From: Paratrimastix pyriformis
Taxonomy: Eukaryota > Preaxostyla > Paratrimastigidae
Assembly: GCA_027972325.1 (NCBI GenBank)
Contig: JAPMOS010000308.1
Coordinates: 1 to 31,120, forward strand
DNA: 31,120 bases
Reading direction: 5' to 3'
Shown: positions 1 to 9,421 of the stretch, piece after piece
Layout of the letters: each line of letters starts with the position of its first letter
Position numbering within the stretch: the first letter of the stretch is position 1
The notes under the pieces: generated by a model
Seen by the model: the letters and a program-made list of their open reading frames with translations, nothing else
What the model was told of the DNA's origin: nothing
Database searches by the model: none
Program-made: the position numbers and the translations under genes

Positions 1-1445
1 GCCCTCGTCCTTGGACCTGAAGGGTGCTCTCCCCAGCACCTCCCGAGAACTTTCGGGCCCTCTGCTGGAATGTGTCCAGCATCCGCGCACGGCACCGTGC
101 CCGTGCGGTGGCCGATCTGTCCCGCGGAGTCCAGGCCGTCTTTCTTACTGAGACCTGGCTCTCCGACCAAGAGGCCCCCGCATCCAGGGTTTCCGCTGGT
201 TTGTGGAAGGCCACGCGAGCTGGACCGGCGAACGTCCCTCTGGCGGGGTCGCCCTTGGTCTCTCGGGCCATGGGCCCAAGGAATGCCCGTCTATCCCCCC
301 TACCTGCACGACTGCGTTATGCGGGTCGGGGCGTTCTCTTTGGGCATGCTACTTTAAGCCACGGAGCTTCGGCGCCTATACGGCTGGGGAACTCTTCGAG
401 TGCATCCGCCCCTGCGCCCCTGCAGCCCTGTGGTGACCCGGCGATTTTAATGTGCATGTCCCCTCCCCTCGGACAACGGCAATGAGCGGGGGAACTCCTG
501 CAGCTGCTGGCTGAGCAAGCCGGGCTCACCATCGCGGCCCAGGATGGGGACGCGCCCCGCTCTAGCTATGACCCTGGGGGCTTAAGGCATGTATCCACCA
601 AGGTGGATTATTATCTGCTGACGGCCTCCAGCAACCGCGGGAAGTGGTGGCACCGCGGGCGGCCAGCCGCAATCTGCTGGACCCGATGGGCCAGGTCCCG
701 GATTCAGCGTGCGAGCACCGCTGTCCACCTCTCAGGCACAGTCCGCGTCGCCCCGCCCCCGCCCAGGCGCAGGGTCGCACCAAGCCGCGGTGGGCCTGGT
801 GTTTGAATACCAACTGGGCCCACTTCGAGGAGGAGGCATCCTCGGGCTGCCGACCTCCTCTCTCCAGGCGGACACAAGTCTGGCTCCCCAGAGCTGCTGA
901 AGTTGAGATGGGACCAATTGCTGGCTCTTCTCCGCCGCGCTGGCAGGGAAGCGGTTGAAGCGGGTCACCGCGGCCTCCCGAGCATGGTGGACCCCTCGGC
1001 TCGCCGATCTGTGGCGGGCCAAGATGGCCAGAGGAGAGGCCCTGGTGTGAAGGCGGCCCGCAGCGCCTTTCGGCGGGAGGCCCGAGCGGCGAAGAGCGGC
1101 ATGATGGCCGAGTTCGCCTCTCGGGGAGCGATCCTGGTGGTCCCTCACACGGCTCTTGGGGAGGAGCACCTGAAACCGACCAGGAGCTGGGGTGGGCCTC
1201 GAGGTTCATTATTTCCGCAAGGTTGGAGATGCCGGGCCACCGCCGCTGCTACCCAGCCTCGAGTTTGAGCCGTCGTCAGCAGGCCGGATGGCAGCCACCA
1301 TGGACAGCCACTCACTCGGGAGGTGGAGCTGGCCCTGGGGGATCTGCGGGTGGCGGAGCGCCGGGACCGGACATCCCCGCTGTTCCTGAAGGGCAGGGTC
1401 AACGTTCACCGAAGCCCTCCGCCTCTTCTTTGAGCTCACCTGGCG

Positions 1446-2277
1446 GTGGGGCCTGTGGCCGGAACAGTGGCGCCTCTCCCACTTGGTACCGGTCCACAAG
1501 AGCAAGGGAGGCCAGAGCCCGACCGCATACCGCCCGATTGCCCTGGCCCCAGTGGCCTCCAAGGTGCTGGCCCTGGCCCTGGACCGGAGGCTGCGGTCCT
1601 CCCTGGAGCCGGGCCTGGCGGAGGAGCAGGAGGCTTCCGCCGGGAGCACTCGGCGGTCCAGCAGGTCATCGCCCTGCAGGAGATCGTGGCCCTCCGCCGC
1701 AAGGCCAGGCTGAGCACGTACGCAGCCTTCTTGGACATCCGTGCCGCCTACGATACCGTCGACCGACACATCTTGTGGGCCATCCTGCAGGCGCGTGGCT
1801 GCCGGGGCTGCCTCCTGCTCCTGCTGATGGCCATGTACGCGAAGACCGAGGCGGCGGTTGTCGTACGAGGCGAACGGGGGCCCATCTTTGAGATTCACCG
1901 TGGCCTGCGACAGGGGTGCCCGGCATCCCCGGGCCTGTATCTGTTCTTCATTGACGGCCTCGTGCGGAGGCTGCGGGCGCGAGGCCACGGCGTTCTGGTG
2001 CCCGGCAGGAGGGAGCGCATCCCGGGTCTGCTATTCGCGGACGACGTCTCTGTCCTTGGCGAGACCCCCGAAGCCCTGCAGCAAGCTCTCGACGAATGCG
2101 ACGTGGTGGCACGAGAAAGGCGCTTCGAGTGGGCGCCTGACAAATGTCGGTCGATGGCCTTTGAAAACTGGGCGGCCCAGCGCGAGGAGAAGCGCAAGAA
2201 GGAGCCCACTGCTGCGAAGCCGAAGCCGGAACCATGGTGTTTCCGGTTTTGTATGGACGGGGCGTCGACAAGAACCC
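1446..2277 (+). pseudogene. LINE reverse transcriptase domain (open but severed from the rest of its ORF)
   Basis: A single frame reads through the fingers-palm region of a LINE reverse transcriptase. An upstream segment in another frame (about 1480-1630) gives LVPVHKSKGGQSPTAYRPIA, typical of the 'YRPI' motif, so at least one frameshift lies within the domain. In the main frame come the catalytic stretch YAAFLDIRAAYDTVDR (about 1718-1765), the RQGCPASPGLYLFFIDGL motif (about 1908-1960) and the active-site box FADD at 2034-2045, then PDKCRSMAF (about 2138-2160). The FADD aspartates are present. Downstream coding is lost where foreign DNA begins. The protein would prime reverse transcription at a nicked chromosomal target, but this copy cannot do so. 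Confidence 0.85.
2262..2277 (+). repeat. Left copy of 16-bp direct repeat flanking the insert (target-site duplication candidate)
   Basis: GCGTCGACAAGAACCC here recurs as GCGTCGACAAAAACCC at 13,860-13,875, one mismatch in 16. The two copies sit where the LINE coding sequence stops and resumes. This fits a target-site duplication made when the 11.6-kb segment inserted, although 16 bp is longer than the 4-6 bp usual for retroviral-type integrases. Confidence 0.5.
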
Positions 2278-2580
2278 AGAGTGCACAGGGCATTCATGAA
2301 CGGGGGAGGGGGTTGGGGGTGGGGGCTGCGTGGAAGAGAGCCGATTTTGGGATCCTCTGTTGAGAAAACTGGTCATGCACGCAATCACAATTTCTCCTCG
2401 CTGTACCCCCCCCCCGACAGGTTCAGGAGGCCAATTGTGCCGTTGTAATACCGCCCCTCCAACTATTCCAATCCCCCACCCCCTTCCTCGAGCATCCGTG
2501 GAAGATCATTTTTGTTTTTGCAGAAAACCGGACCGGAAAACTGCGGGACGGGGGTGGGGGTGGGGTGGGGAGGGTGTGGT
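2278..2580. other. Left end of the insert, no gene seen
   Basis: About 300 bp of G-rich then C-rich sequence between the LINE break and the end of the integrase region, with poly-C at 2406-2415 and a G-rich tract near 2550-2575. I find no long inverted match to the right end of the insert, only the short shared TTCATGAAC (about 2293 here, inverted near 13,790 at the right end). Confidence 0.4.
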
Positions 2581-4000
2581 CTATTCGGCGGGCGGGTGAC
2601 GCCGACGATCAACAACGGGGACCAGAGCGCCTCCCGCAGCAGGAAGCGGGGCATCGAAGGTCTCATCGTAGGGCCGCAGCTTGTTTCGTCCGTAGATCTT
2701 GGGCATGCCCAACGGGACCCGATCGTCAAAAGCGATGACATACGTCCCGTTCCTCCGGCGTTCCGAGACCATGCCCGCCCAGCAGAACTTGCCCATCCCC
2801 GGCCGGCGCCACTTGACGGGCGGGTTGACCATCACGGCAGTCCCCTCCTCGATGGTCTCTTGTTCCTTGTTGCGGCGCCGCTCAATGTAGCCGTACTCAC
2901 GGTGTCTGTAGAACGCGACGGCCTGCTTGATTTGGCGGACCTCCGCGGGCGTCAGGTTGGTGAACTTGGCCGGGAGCGGAGCCATGTCGCCCAGTTGCTG
3001 GTACTCTGGGAGATAGAGCGCCATCAGCACAACCGGGCGTTGCTGGAAGACCGAGGAGACAGTGGCGGTGTTGTACAGTTGCACGGCGCGCTGCAGGAAG
3101 GGCTGCCACGGCAGCTCGCGGTTGGTGGCCGGAACTGTTCTCATCTTCATTACGCGGTTCTTTAGCTTCTTGACCGCGTTTTCGGCCTTCCCATGAGACT
3201 GGGGTAGTACGGCCTCGACCGGTGGTGCTCGATGTGGACCCCGGGCAGCAGGTTCTTGTTCCTGAACGGGGAACTGACTTGAAAACCCTCAGAAAAATGG
3301 TGACAGACTCGATCCACTCGGTCACCCGCTGGTTGACGAACTCGGTCCCGTTGTCGGTCACGATCCGGGCGGGAAGCAGGTTGGGCTCGTCGCTGGTGAA
3401 AACCCGATCGAGAAGGCCAACCACCTCCTCCCCGGTGGCCTTCATCTCGCGCGTCGTCGCTGCCCACATGTAGCTCGAGAAGTGGTCGACGAGCACGCAG
3501 AACCCGCGCGGCCTCGGGCAGTTGATCTCGAAGCCGCCACAATCGAGTTCGACCACCTCGAGGGGCCGGTTGACCACCAAGGCGTGGTACTTGGGATGCT
3601 CGTAGGTGGGTCGAACGGTCTGGCACTGGCCACAGGTCCCGATGATATCCCGCGCAATTTGATCGATGCCTTGGATGTAGTAGAGGCCTTTCGTGTAGGC
3701 AATCAGAGCATCTCGGTTGAGGTGCCCTTGCTCGACATGCAAGCGACGCACCAAGCTCACTCGGCGTGCAAGCGGGTAGACGACGGGCAACCAGACGGTC
3801 CGGTCGCGGATCTCGTGGTCGTAGCGGAGCCGCTGCAGAGCTCCTCCGACCACGCGGTAAAACCCTTCACGGGCATGTTTTTGGCAGTTAAAACGATAAC
3901 TGCGGGTTCCTTCGGGGACTGGAGAAGGAGACAAATTTTTGCTTTGAACTGAAAAACAACAACAGACGATCCATCCCGGAAAGGAGCGCGTGAATCCCAC
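2581..4000 (-). pseudogene. Retroviral-type (rve) integrase region of the insert, fossil
   Basis: Translation of the - strand shows an N-terminal H2C2 zinc-binding region (HVEQGH then CGQCQ), the first catalytic-core block VVELDCGGFE, the second IVTDNGTEFVNQ, and a GKAEN-like block where the catalytic Glu is expected. A long C-terminal region has the basic, SH3/chromo-like stretch near RRNGTYVIAFDDRVPL. In intact relatives this enzyme joins element ends to host DNA. The layout matches integrases of Ty3-type retrotransposons, Ginger transposons and Polintons. No reverse transcriptase adjoins it, so an LTR element is less likely. The region is broken; it also looks spliced in places, as some DNA-transposon integrase genes are. 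Confidence 0.8.
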
Positions 4001-4240
4001 GCGCAGTCCTGTCGTAACTACCCCAAGCAGCATCATCGTCGACCTCGACTGCGACATCATCAATCATGGGGTCAATCTCGTGGGCGGCTTCAATCTCGTC
4101 GGCGACTGGGGGCATGTCTCCAACTTCCTCATCATCCGCTAGCTCAGGCTCCACGTAAAATTCCTCCTCTTCTGGTGGAGGCGGAATAACGTCAACAAGT
4201 TCGTCTTCAATTCGCTCCATGGCGCGACAATTGTGGCTCT
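3985..4240 (-). pseudogene. Acidic segment upstream of the integrase region, fossil
   Basis: The - strand encodes an Asp/Glu-rich stretch (for example IPPPPEEEEFYVEPELADDE, then MIDDVAVEVDDDAAWGS) directly upstream of the integrase region. It could be an N-terminal part of the same product or a separate exon or gene. The neighbouring triplet repeat at 4265-4633 extends one open frame as poly-His, which is a repeat artefact. No domain is recognised. Confidence 0.35.
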
Positions 4241-4264
4241 CACCCCGGGCATCTTCTGCCAACA

Positions 4265-4319
4265 ACGATGATGATGATGATGATGATGATGATTGGATGA
4301 TGATTGGATGAGTGATGAT

Positions 4320-4391
<72 letters not shown>

Positions 4392-4434
4392 GGATGATGG
4401 CTGATCATGATGGTGATGATGTTGATGATGATGT

Positions 4435-4505
<71 letters not shown>

Positions 4506-4633
4506 TTGATGTTGATGTTGATGATGAGGATGATGATGAGGATGATGATGATGATGATGACTGGATGATGATGAATGATGATGATGATGATGATTGAATG
4601 ATGATGATGATGATGATTGAATGCTGATGATGA
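4265..4633. repeat. (GAT)n microsatellite with TTGGAT and GATGTT variants
   Basis: Nearly 370 bp of GAT triplets with scattered TTGGAT, GTTGAT and GAGGAT variants. It gives long poly-Asp (+), poly-His, poly-Ile and poly-Ser (-) open frames, none of which should be taken as genes. The same GAT/TTGGAT composite fills introns of the host genes further right. Confidence 0.97.
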
Positions 4634-4755
4634 TGACATTTATCACACCACAGACAGCCCAGTGATACTGCAAGCGGTAATCACCACTCTTTTCAGAAAG
4701 GGAAGATCGAGGGGGACAAAAGAACAACAAAATGGACGAGTCGGGAGAACGAAAA

Positions 4756-5367
4756 TTATTTGCTGGAAGATTTCACGAGGCATTCCCAATGGCACGGAAG
4801 GTACTGCCTGCCCGTGTAGGTCCGATACTTCTGGCACTGAATCGCCCAGTGGTAGGTCGGCCGGTCGGCCTCGGAGAGAGCCAGATATTCCTTCTCACAG
4901 GACGCAAAAGCCCTTGCGAAAGCAGGGCCGAACTTCGAATGGCGAAGTTGAGCACGGTCCCGCAGCACAGCTTGAGCATATCTGGGGAAGGCGCGTTCCC
5001 AAAGGACAAGTTCCTCCAAGCTGAATGGACCCTCAATCGGGGTATGCAGCCCCACGGCTTGTTCGTCCTCCAGGTTCTGAGCAATGGCCAGGGCCCGCGC
5101 AGAAAGATTGCGGTACACCGCGGTCACATTGCTGCACGTGCCTTCAGTCAGCACACGAATGGAGCTGGTAAAGACACCGATCAGGCGATTCAGGACCTTG
5201 TGAAGCTCGACACAGATGCCGCTGTCGAGGTGGTATTCCGAGAAGCTCTGCAGAAAGCACACCGGAACGGTGATGCCCCGGTTCAAATGGCGCTTAGGGG
5301 GAAACCAAATGGCGAGCAATTCGGGAAGATCTGCTCGTAAAATGCCTGTCGGCTCAGTGAAACGCAT
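4756..5367 (-). CDS. Unrecognised 203-codon ORF in the left arm of the insert
   Basis: An ORF of 203 codons with non-repetitive, protein-like composition. It begins MRFTEPTGILRADLPELLAI and includes WERAFPRYAQAVLRDRAQL, FARAFASCEKEYLALSEAD and YHWAIQCQKYRTYTGR. There is no signal peptide, membrane segment or motif I can name. It lies in the same orientation as the integrase region, between that and the Gln/Pro-rich ORF, so it is probably an element gene. The aromatic and charged helical pattern near the C-terminus is faintly reminiscent of gag-like structural proteins, but I cannot support that call. It may be a part of a longer spliced gene. Confidence 0.4.
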   Translation of the reverse strand: MRFTEPTGILRADLPELLAIWFPPKRHLNRGITVPVCFLQSFSEYHLDSGICVELHKVLNRLIGVFTSSIRVLTEGTCSNVTAVYRNLSARALAIAQNLEDEQAVGLHTPIEGPFSLEELVLWERAFPRYAQAVLRDRAQLRHSKFGPAFARAFASCEKEYLALSEADRPTYHWAIQCQKYRTYTGRQYLPCHWECLVKSSSK

Positions 5368-5570
5368 TCCTTTGACTTTGGGAGAAACACCGAATAGTGC
5401 AGTTCAACACTAATGAGACAACTTTGTCAGAAGGGAGATGGGAACAAGAAGGGAACAGACGGAGACGGAGGGCGCCGCAGGGTTGTTGGCGGTGAAGAGA
5501 CTGCAGTCGAAGCTTGAGCGCCAGGCGGGGTCGAAGGGACTGGAGGAGGCCGGGCGGGGAACCAACGGCT
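5368..5570. other. Spacer between two left-arm ORFs
   Basis: Purine-rich on the + strand (GGAGAC, GGAAC runs). I see no gene here; it may be intronic or intergenic in the element. Confidence 0.3.
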
Positions 5571-6590
5571 TTACGCGGGGAACAGAAGAGGGCGAAGCGC
5601 CAATGGGAAGACGCGGGCGGGGAGCGGCTGCTTGAGGAGATGTGACGGGTGAGGTCGGGTTCTGCCTGGGTTCAGTCTTGGAGTCGGTTGCTGTTTTGGG
5701 AGGCCCGTTGGGTTATAGGAGTTCTTGGGCGGGACTTCACCTGGGCCTGTGGCCGGGGCGGGGTAGTTTGGGCTGGGGCTTGGGCAGGGGCAGGGCCAGG
5801 GGCAGGGGCAGGGGCTGGGGCTGGGGCTGCTCTTGCTGGGGCTGCTCTTGAGGGGCTTCGCCTGGGGGGCTGGGGCATCTGGGGGGCTCGGGGCTGGGGC
5901 TGAGTGTGAGACGGGGACTGGGACTGGAGCTGGAGCTGCTGGAGCTGGAGCTGGGGCAGGGGCAGGGGCTGGGGCTGCTCTTGAGGGGCTTCGCCTGGGG
6001 GCTGGGGCATCTGGGGGGCTCGGGGGCTGGGGCATCTGGGGGCTGGGGCATCTGGGGGCTGGGGCATCTGGGGGGCTGGGGCATCTGGGGGCTGGGGCAT
6101 CTGGGGGCTGGGGCATCTGGGGGGGCTGGGGCATCTGGGGGGGCTGGGGCATCTGGGTGTGAGACGGGGACTGGGACTGGAGCTGGGGCTGGGGCTGGGG
6201 CTGCTCTTGAGGGGGCTCCGCCTGGGGCTGGGGCTGGGGCTGGGAGTGAGACGGGGACTGGAACTCGGACTGGGGCTGGGGCTGATCTTGAGGCATGTGC
6301 TCGTGCTCTGGGTCTTGCTGGAGCTCGTGATGGTGTTCGTGCTGCTGGTGATCGGGCTGGGGCTCGTGCAGGGACTCGTTCAGGGACTCGAGTTTGGATG
6401 CGTGCAGGGGCTCGCGCAGATCGGGCTCCTTCTGGGGAACAGGCTCGGGCTGGGGCTGCTCGGAGACATCGGTTGGCTGTTCTGCGACGTCTTCATGCTC
6501 GTCTTGCTCTTCCCCTTGCTCATCTGCTTCATTCTGCCCGGCTGGTGCTACATCCGGTTCGTTAATGGCAGGCCATGGAGAGGACGGACC
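5571..6590 (-). CDS. Gln/Pro-rich low-complexity protein of the insert
   Basis: The - strand is open through most of this stretch and encodes Pro, Gln, Glu and Ser/Ala repeats. The upstream end is acidic and His-rich (NEADEQGEEQDEHEDVAEQ, near 6,500-6,550). It passes into QPQPQ repeats, then PQPPDAPAP units that follow a tandem DNA repeat at 5,860-6,160, and ends LPARVFPLALRPLLFPA. A clear ATG is found only at 6,296; the open frame continues upstream to about 6,590 without one, so the true start may be on another exon. It borders the central tandem array. No function can be assigned; Pro/Gln-rich tails occur in structural and transcription-related proteins. Confidence 0.35.
   Translation of the reverse strand, partial: GPSSPWPAINEPDVAPAGQNEADEQGEEQDEHEDVAEQPTDVSEQPQPEPVPQKEPDLREPLHASKLESLNESLHEPQPDHQQHEHHHELQQDPEHEHMPQDQPQPQSEFQSPSHSQPQPQPQAEPPQEQPQPQPQLQSQSPSHTQMPQPPQMPQPPQMPQPPDAPAPRCPSPPDAPAPRCPSPQMPQPPSPPDAPAPRRSPSRAAPAPAPAPAPAPAAPAPVPVPVSHSAPAPSPPDAPAPQAKPLKSSPSKSSPSPSPCPCPWPCPCPSPSPNYPAPATGPGEVPPKNSYNPTGLPKQQPTPRLNPGRTRPHPSHLLKQPLPARVFPLALRPLLFPA
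5860..6160. repeat. GGGGCATCTGGGGGCT minisatellite inside the Gln/Pro-rich ORF
   Basis: A 15-18 bp unit built around GGGGCATCTGGGGG is repeated about a dozen times, flanked by GGGGCTGGGGCTG hexamer runs on both sides. It is G-rich on the + strand and could form G-quadruplexes. Confidence 0.85.
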
Positions 6591-9115
6591 ACATCATATG
6601 TATGTCGAAAGGGGCAGAAAACGCAAAAGGGCAGAGAGTCAAGGATCGCGTGTGGTTGCTTCTGTGGGCTATTCGGACGGGTATTCGTGGTCATTGGGGT
6701 TGAGCGGAGGCACTTCGGGAGGGTCAGGGTCCACATACATATGTATGTCGAAAGGGGCAGAAAACGCAAAAGGGCAGAGAGTCAAGGATCGCGTGTGGTT
6801 GCTTCTGTGGGCTATTCGGACGGGTATTCGTGGTCATTGGGGTTGAGCGGAGGCACTTCGGGAGGGTCAGGGTCCACATACATATGTATGTCGAAAGGGG
6901 CAGAAAACGCAAAAGGGCAGAGAGTCAAGGATCGCGTGTGGTTGCTTCTGTGGGCTATTCGGACGGGTATTCGTGGTCATTGGGGTTGAGCGGAGGCACT
7001 TCGGGAGGGTCAGGGTCCACATACATATGTATGTCGAAAGGGGCAGAAAACGCAAAAGGGCAGAGAGTCAAGGATCGCGTGTGGTTGCTTCTGTGGGCTA
7101 TTCGGACGGGTATTCGTGGTCATTGGGGTTGAGCGGAGGCACTTCGGGAGGGTCAGGGTCCACATACATGTATGTCGAAAGGGCAGAAAACGCAAAGGGC
7201 AGAGAGTCAAGGATCGCGTGTGGTTGCTTCTGTGGGCTATTCGGACGGGTATTCGTGGTCATTGGGGTTGAGCGGAGGCACTTCGGGAGGTCAGGGTCCA
7301 CACATATGTATGTCGAAAGGGGCAGAAAACGCAAAGGGCAGAGAGTCAAGGATCGCGTGTGGTTGCTTCTGTGGGCTATTCGGACGGGTATTCGTGGTCA
7401 TTGGGGTTGAGCGGAGGCACTTCGGGAGGTCAGGGTCCACATACATATGTATGTCGAAAGGGGCAGAAAACGCAAAAGGGCAGAGAGTCAAGGATCGCGT
7501 GTGGTTGCTTCTGTGGGCTATTCGGACGGGTATTCGTGGTCATTGGGGTTGAGCGGGCACTTCGGGAGGGTCAGGGTCCACATACATATGTATGTCGAAA
7601 GGGGCAGAAAACGCAAAGGGCAGAGTCAAGGATCGCGTGTGGTTGCTTCTGTGGGCTATTCGGACGGGTATTCGTGGTCATTGGGGTTGAGCGGAGGCAC
7701 TTCGGAGGGTCAGGGTCCACATACATGTATGTCGAAAGGCAGAAAACGCAAAGGGCAGAGAGTCAAGGATCGCGTGTGGTTGCTTCTGTGGGCTATTCGG
7801 ACGGGTATTCGTGGTCATTGGGGTTGAGCGGAGGCACTTCGGGAGGTCAGGGTCCACATACATATGTATGTCGAAAGGGCAGAAAACGCAAAGGGCAGAG
7901 AGTCAAGGATCGCGTGTGGTTGCTTCTGTGGGCTATTCGGACGGGTATTCGTGGTCATTGGGGTTGAGCGGAGGCACTTCGGGAGGTCAGGTCCACATAC
8001 ATATGTATGTCGAAAGGGCAGAAAACAAAGGGCAGAGAGTCAAGGATCGCGTGTGGTTGCTTCTGTGGGCTATTCGGACGGGTATTCGTGGTCATTGGGG
8101 TTGAGCGGAGGCACTTCGGGAGGGTCAGGTCCACATACATGTATGTCGAAAGGGGCAGAAAACGCAAAAGGGCAGAGAGTCAAGGATCGCGTGTGGTTGC
8201 TTCTGTGGGCTATTCGGACGGGTATTCGTGGTCATTGGGGTTGAGCGGAGGCACTTCGGGAGGGTCAGGGTCCACATACATATGTATGTCGAAAGGGGCA
8301 GAAACGCAAAAGGGCAGAGTCAAGGATCGCGTGTGGTTGCTTCTGTGGGCTATTCGGACGGGTATTCGTGGTCATTGGGGTTGAGCGGAGGCACTTCGGG
8401 AGGTCAGGGTCCACATACATATGTATGTCGAAAGGGGCAGAAAAGCAAAAGGGCAGAGAGTCAAGGATCGCGTGTGGTTGCTTCTGTGGGCTATTCGGAC
8501 GGGTATTCGTGGTCATTGGGGTTGAGCGGAGGCACTTCGGAGGTCAGGGTCCATACATGTGTCGAAAGGGGCAGAAAACGCAAAGGGCAGAGAGTCAAGG
8601 ATCGCGTGTGGTTGCTTCTGTGGGCTATTCGGACGGGTATTCGTGGTCATTGGGGTTGAGCGGAGGCACTTCGGGAGGGTCAGGGGTCCACATACATATG
8701 TATGTCGAAAGGGCAGAAAACGCAAAGGGCAGAGAGTCAAGGATCGCGTGTGGTTGCTTCTGTGGGCTATTCGGACGGGTATTCGTGGTCATTGGGGTTG
8801 AGCGGAGGCACTTCGGGAGGGTCAGGGTCCACATACATGTGTGTCGAAAGGGGCAGAAAACGCAAAAGGGCAGAGAGTCAAGGATCGCGTGTGGTTGCTT
8901 CTGTGGGCTATTCGGACGGGTATTCGTGGTCATTGGGGTTGAGCGGAGGCACTTCGGGAGGTCAGGGTCCACATACATGTGTATGTCGAAAGGGACAGAA
9001 AACAAACAAGGGGATCGCGTCTGGTTGCTCTAGGGAGCTATGCGGAAAGTCTTTCGTGAAGTGGGGTTGAGGGAGGCACAGCGGGGGCGACTTTCGACAT
9101 GCATGTGCAGAAAAC
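6589..9115. repeat. Tandem array of about 18 units of roughly 143 bp, central to the insert
   Basis: Seventeen recognisable units plus one degenerate terminal unit (about 8,970-9,115). Each unit runs from CCACATACATATGTATGTCG through AAAACGCAAAAGGGCAGAG, GGATCGCGTGTGGTTGC, CTATTCGGACGGGTATTCG and GGAGGCACTTCGGGAGGGTC. The first units are exactly 143 bp; later ones are about 130-143 bp. Differences are almost all small deletions in G/A runs and dinucleotides, with almost no substitutions until the last, degenerate unit. Each unit carries the perfect palindrome CATACATATGTATG or a shortened form. Because most unit lengths are not multiples of three, open frames across the array are not genes. 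It separates the - and + strand arms of the insert, where a control region or origin might sit; that role is inference. Confidence 0.95.
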
Positions 9116-9181
9116 GAAAGGTCCTAAATTTGAAAATGTCGACCTTACCCTGGTGTGTGAACACTATTTCCCGCAGTCAAG

Positions 9182-9421
9182 ATGTTCGCAGACGTTGACT
9201 ACAGCCAGTTCGATTCGGTGCAAGAGGCCGTGGCCTACCTGAACCGGAGGATCAGGGAGACTCCTCCCACCGATGAGCCCATTCACCAGATCCTCAACCG
9301 GTCTGCATTCTTGATTCTTCTGATCCTCATCTTTTTTCTCGTCTCAGCTTTCATCGCCATATCGATGAAAAACTGGGGCTGGCCGAACCATGCCCCTCAC
9401 GGTGCAGCTCCAGATTATTGA
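9182..9421 (+). CDS. Small single-pass membrane protein at the head of the right arm of the insert
   Basis: Seventy-nine codons. The N-terminal 40 residues are soluble and acidic (MFADVDYSQFDSVQEAVAYL, then RRIRETPPTDEP). Residues about 42-62 form a strong hydrophobic segment (AFLILLILIFFLVSAFIAIS), followed by a short tail NWGWPNHAP. Reverse N-in or tail-anchored topologies are both possible. It is the first + strand gene after the central array, so it probably belongs to the element; small membrane proteins are common in viruses and virus-like elements, but no homolog is recognised. The frame may continue into the next region by splicing. Confidence 0.5.
   Translation: MFADVDYSQFDSVQEAVAYLNRRIRETPPTDEPIHQILNRSAFLILLILIFFLVSAFIAISMKNWGWPNHAPHGAAPDY

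Larger units (their letters stand above)
1..2277 (+). mobile_element. LINE (non-LTR retrotransposon), 5' portion: endonuclease and reverse transcriptase
   Basis: This is the upstream part of an apurinic-endonuclease-type LINE. Near position 55 the translation FRALCWNVSSI, followed by FLTETWLSD, matches the start of an endonuclease/exonuclease/phosphatase domain. The signature GDFNVH is encoded at 440-457, and a VDYYLLT-like segment follows near 600-630. The endonuclease part is spread over several reading frames, so it carries frameshifts and in-frame stops (for example before and after GDFNVH). A reverse transcriptase follows at 1446-2170. The very start may lie just outside the window. The copy is interrupted at about 2,277, and its C-terminal part resumes at 13,860. 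By the C-terminal zinc knuckle and the endonuclease it is closest in type to L1/Tx1-like LINEs; the clade is an inference. Confidence 0.85.

Noticed and set aside
4139-4730. Long poly-Asp, poly-His, poly-Ile and poly-Ser open frames
   Set aside because: They are translations of a GAT triplet array, open in most frames on both strands, with no non-repeat domain of their own.
6589-9070. Overlapping open frames of 60-276 codons across the 143-bp array
   Set aside because: Unit lengths are mostly not multiples of three and vary, so the same peptide reappears in rotating frames with regular stops; this is repeat geometry, not coding.
6589-9115. CRISPR-like array
   Set aside because: There are no alternating spacers; whole 143-bp units are repeated, and the window is eukaryotic with introns.
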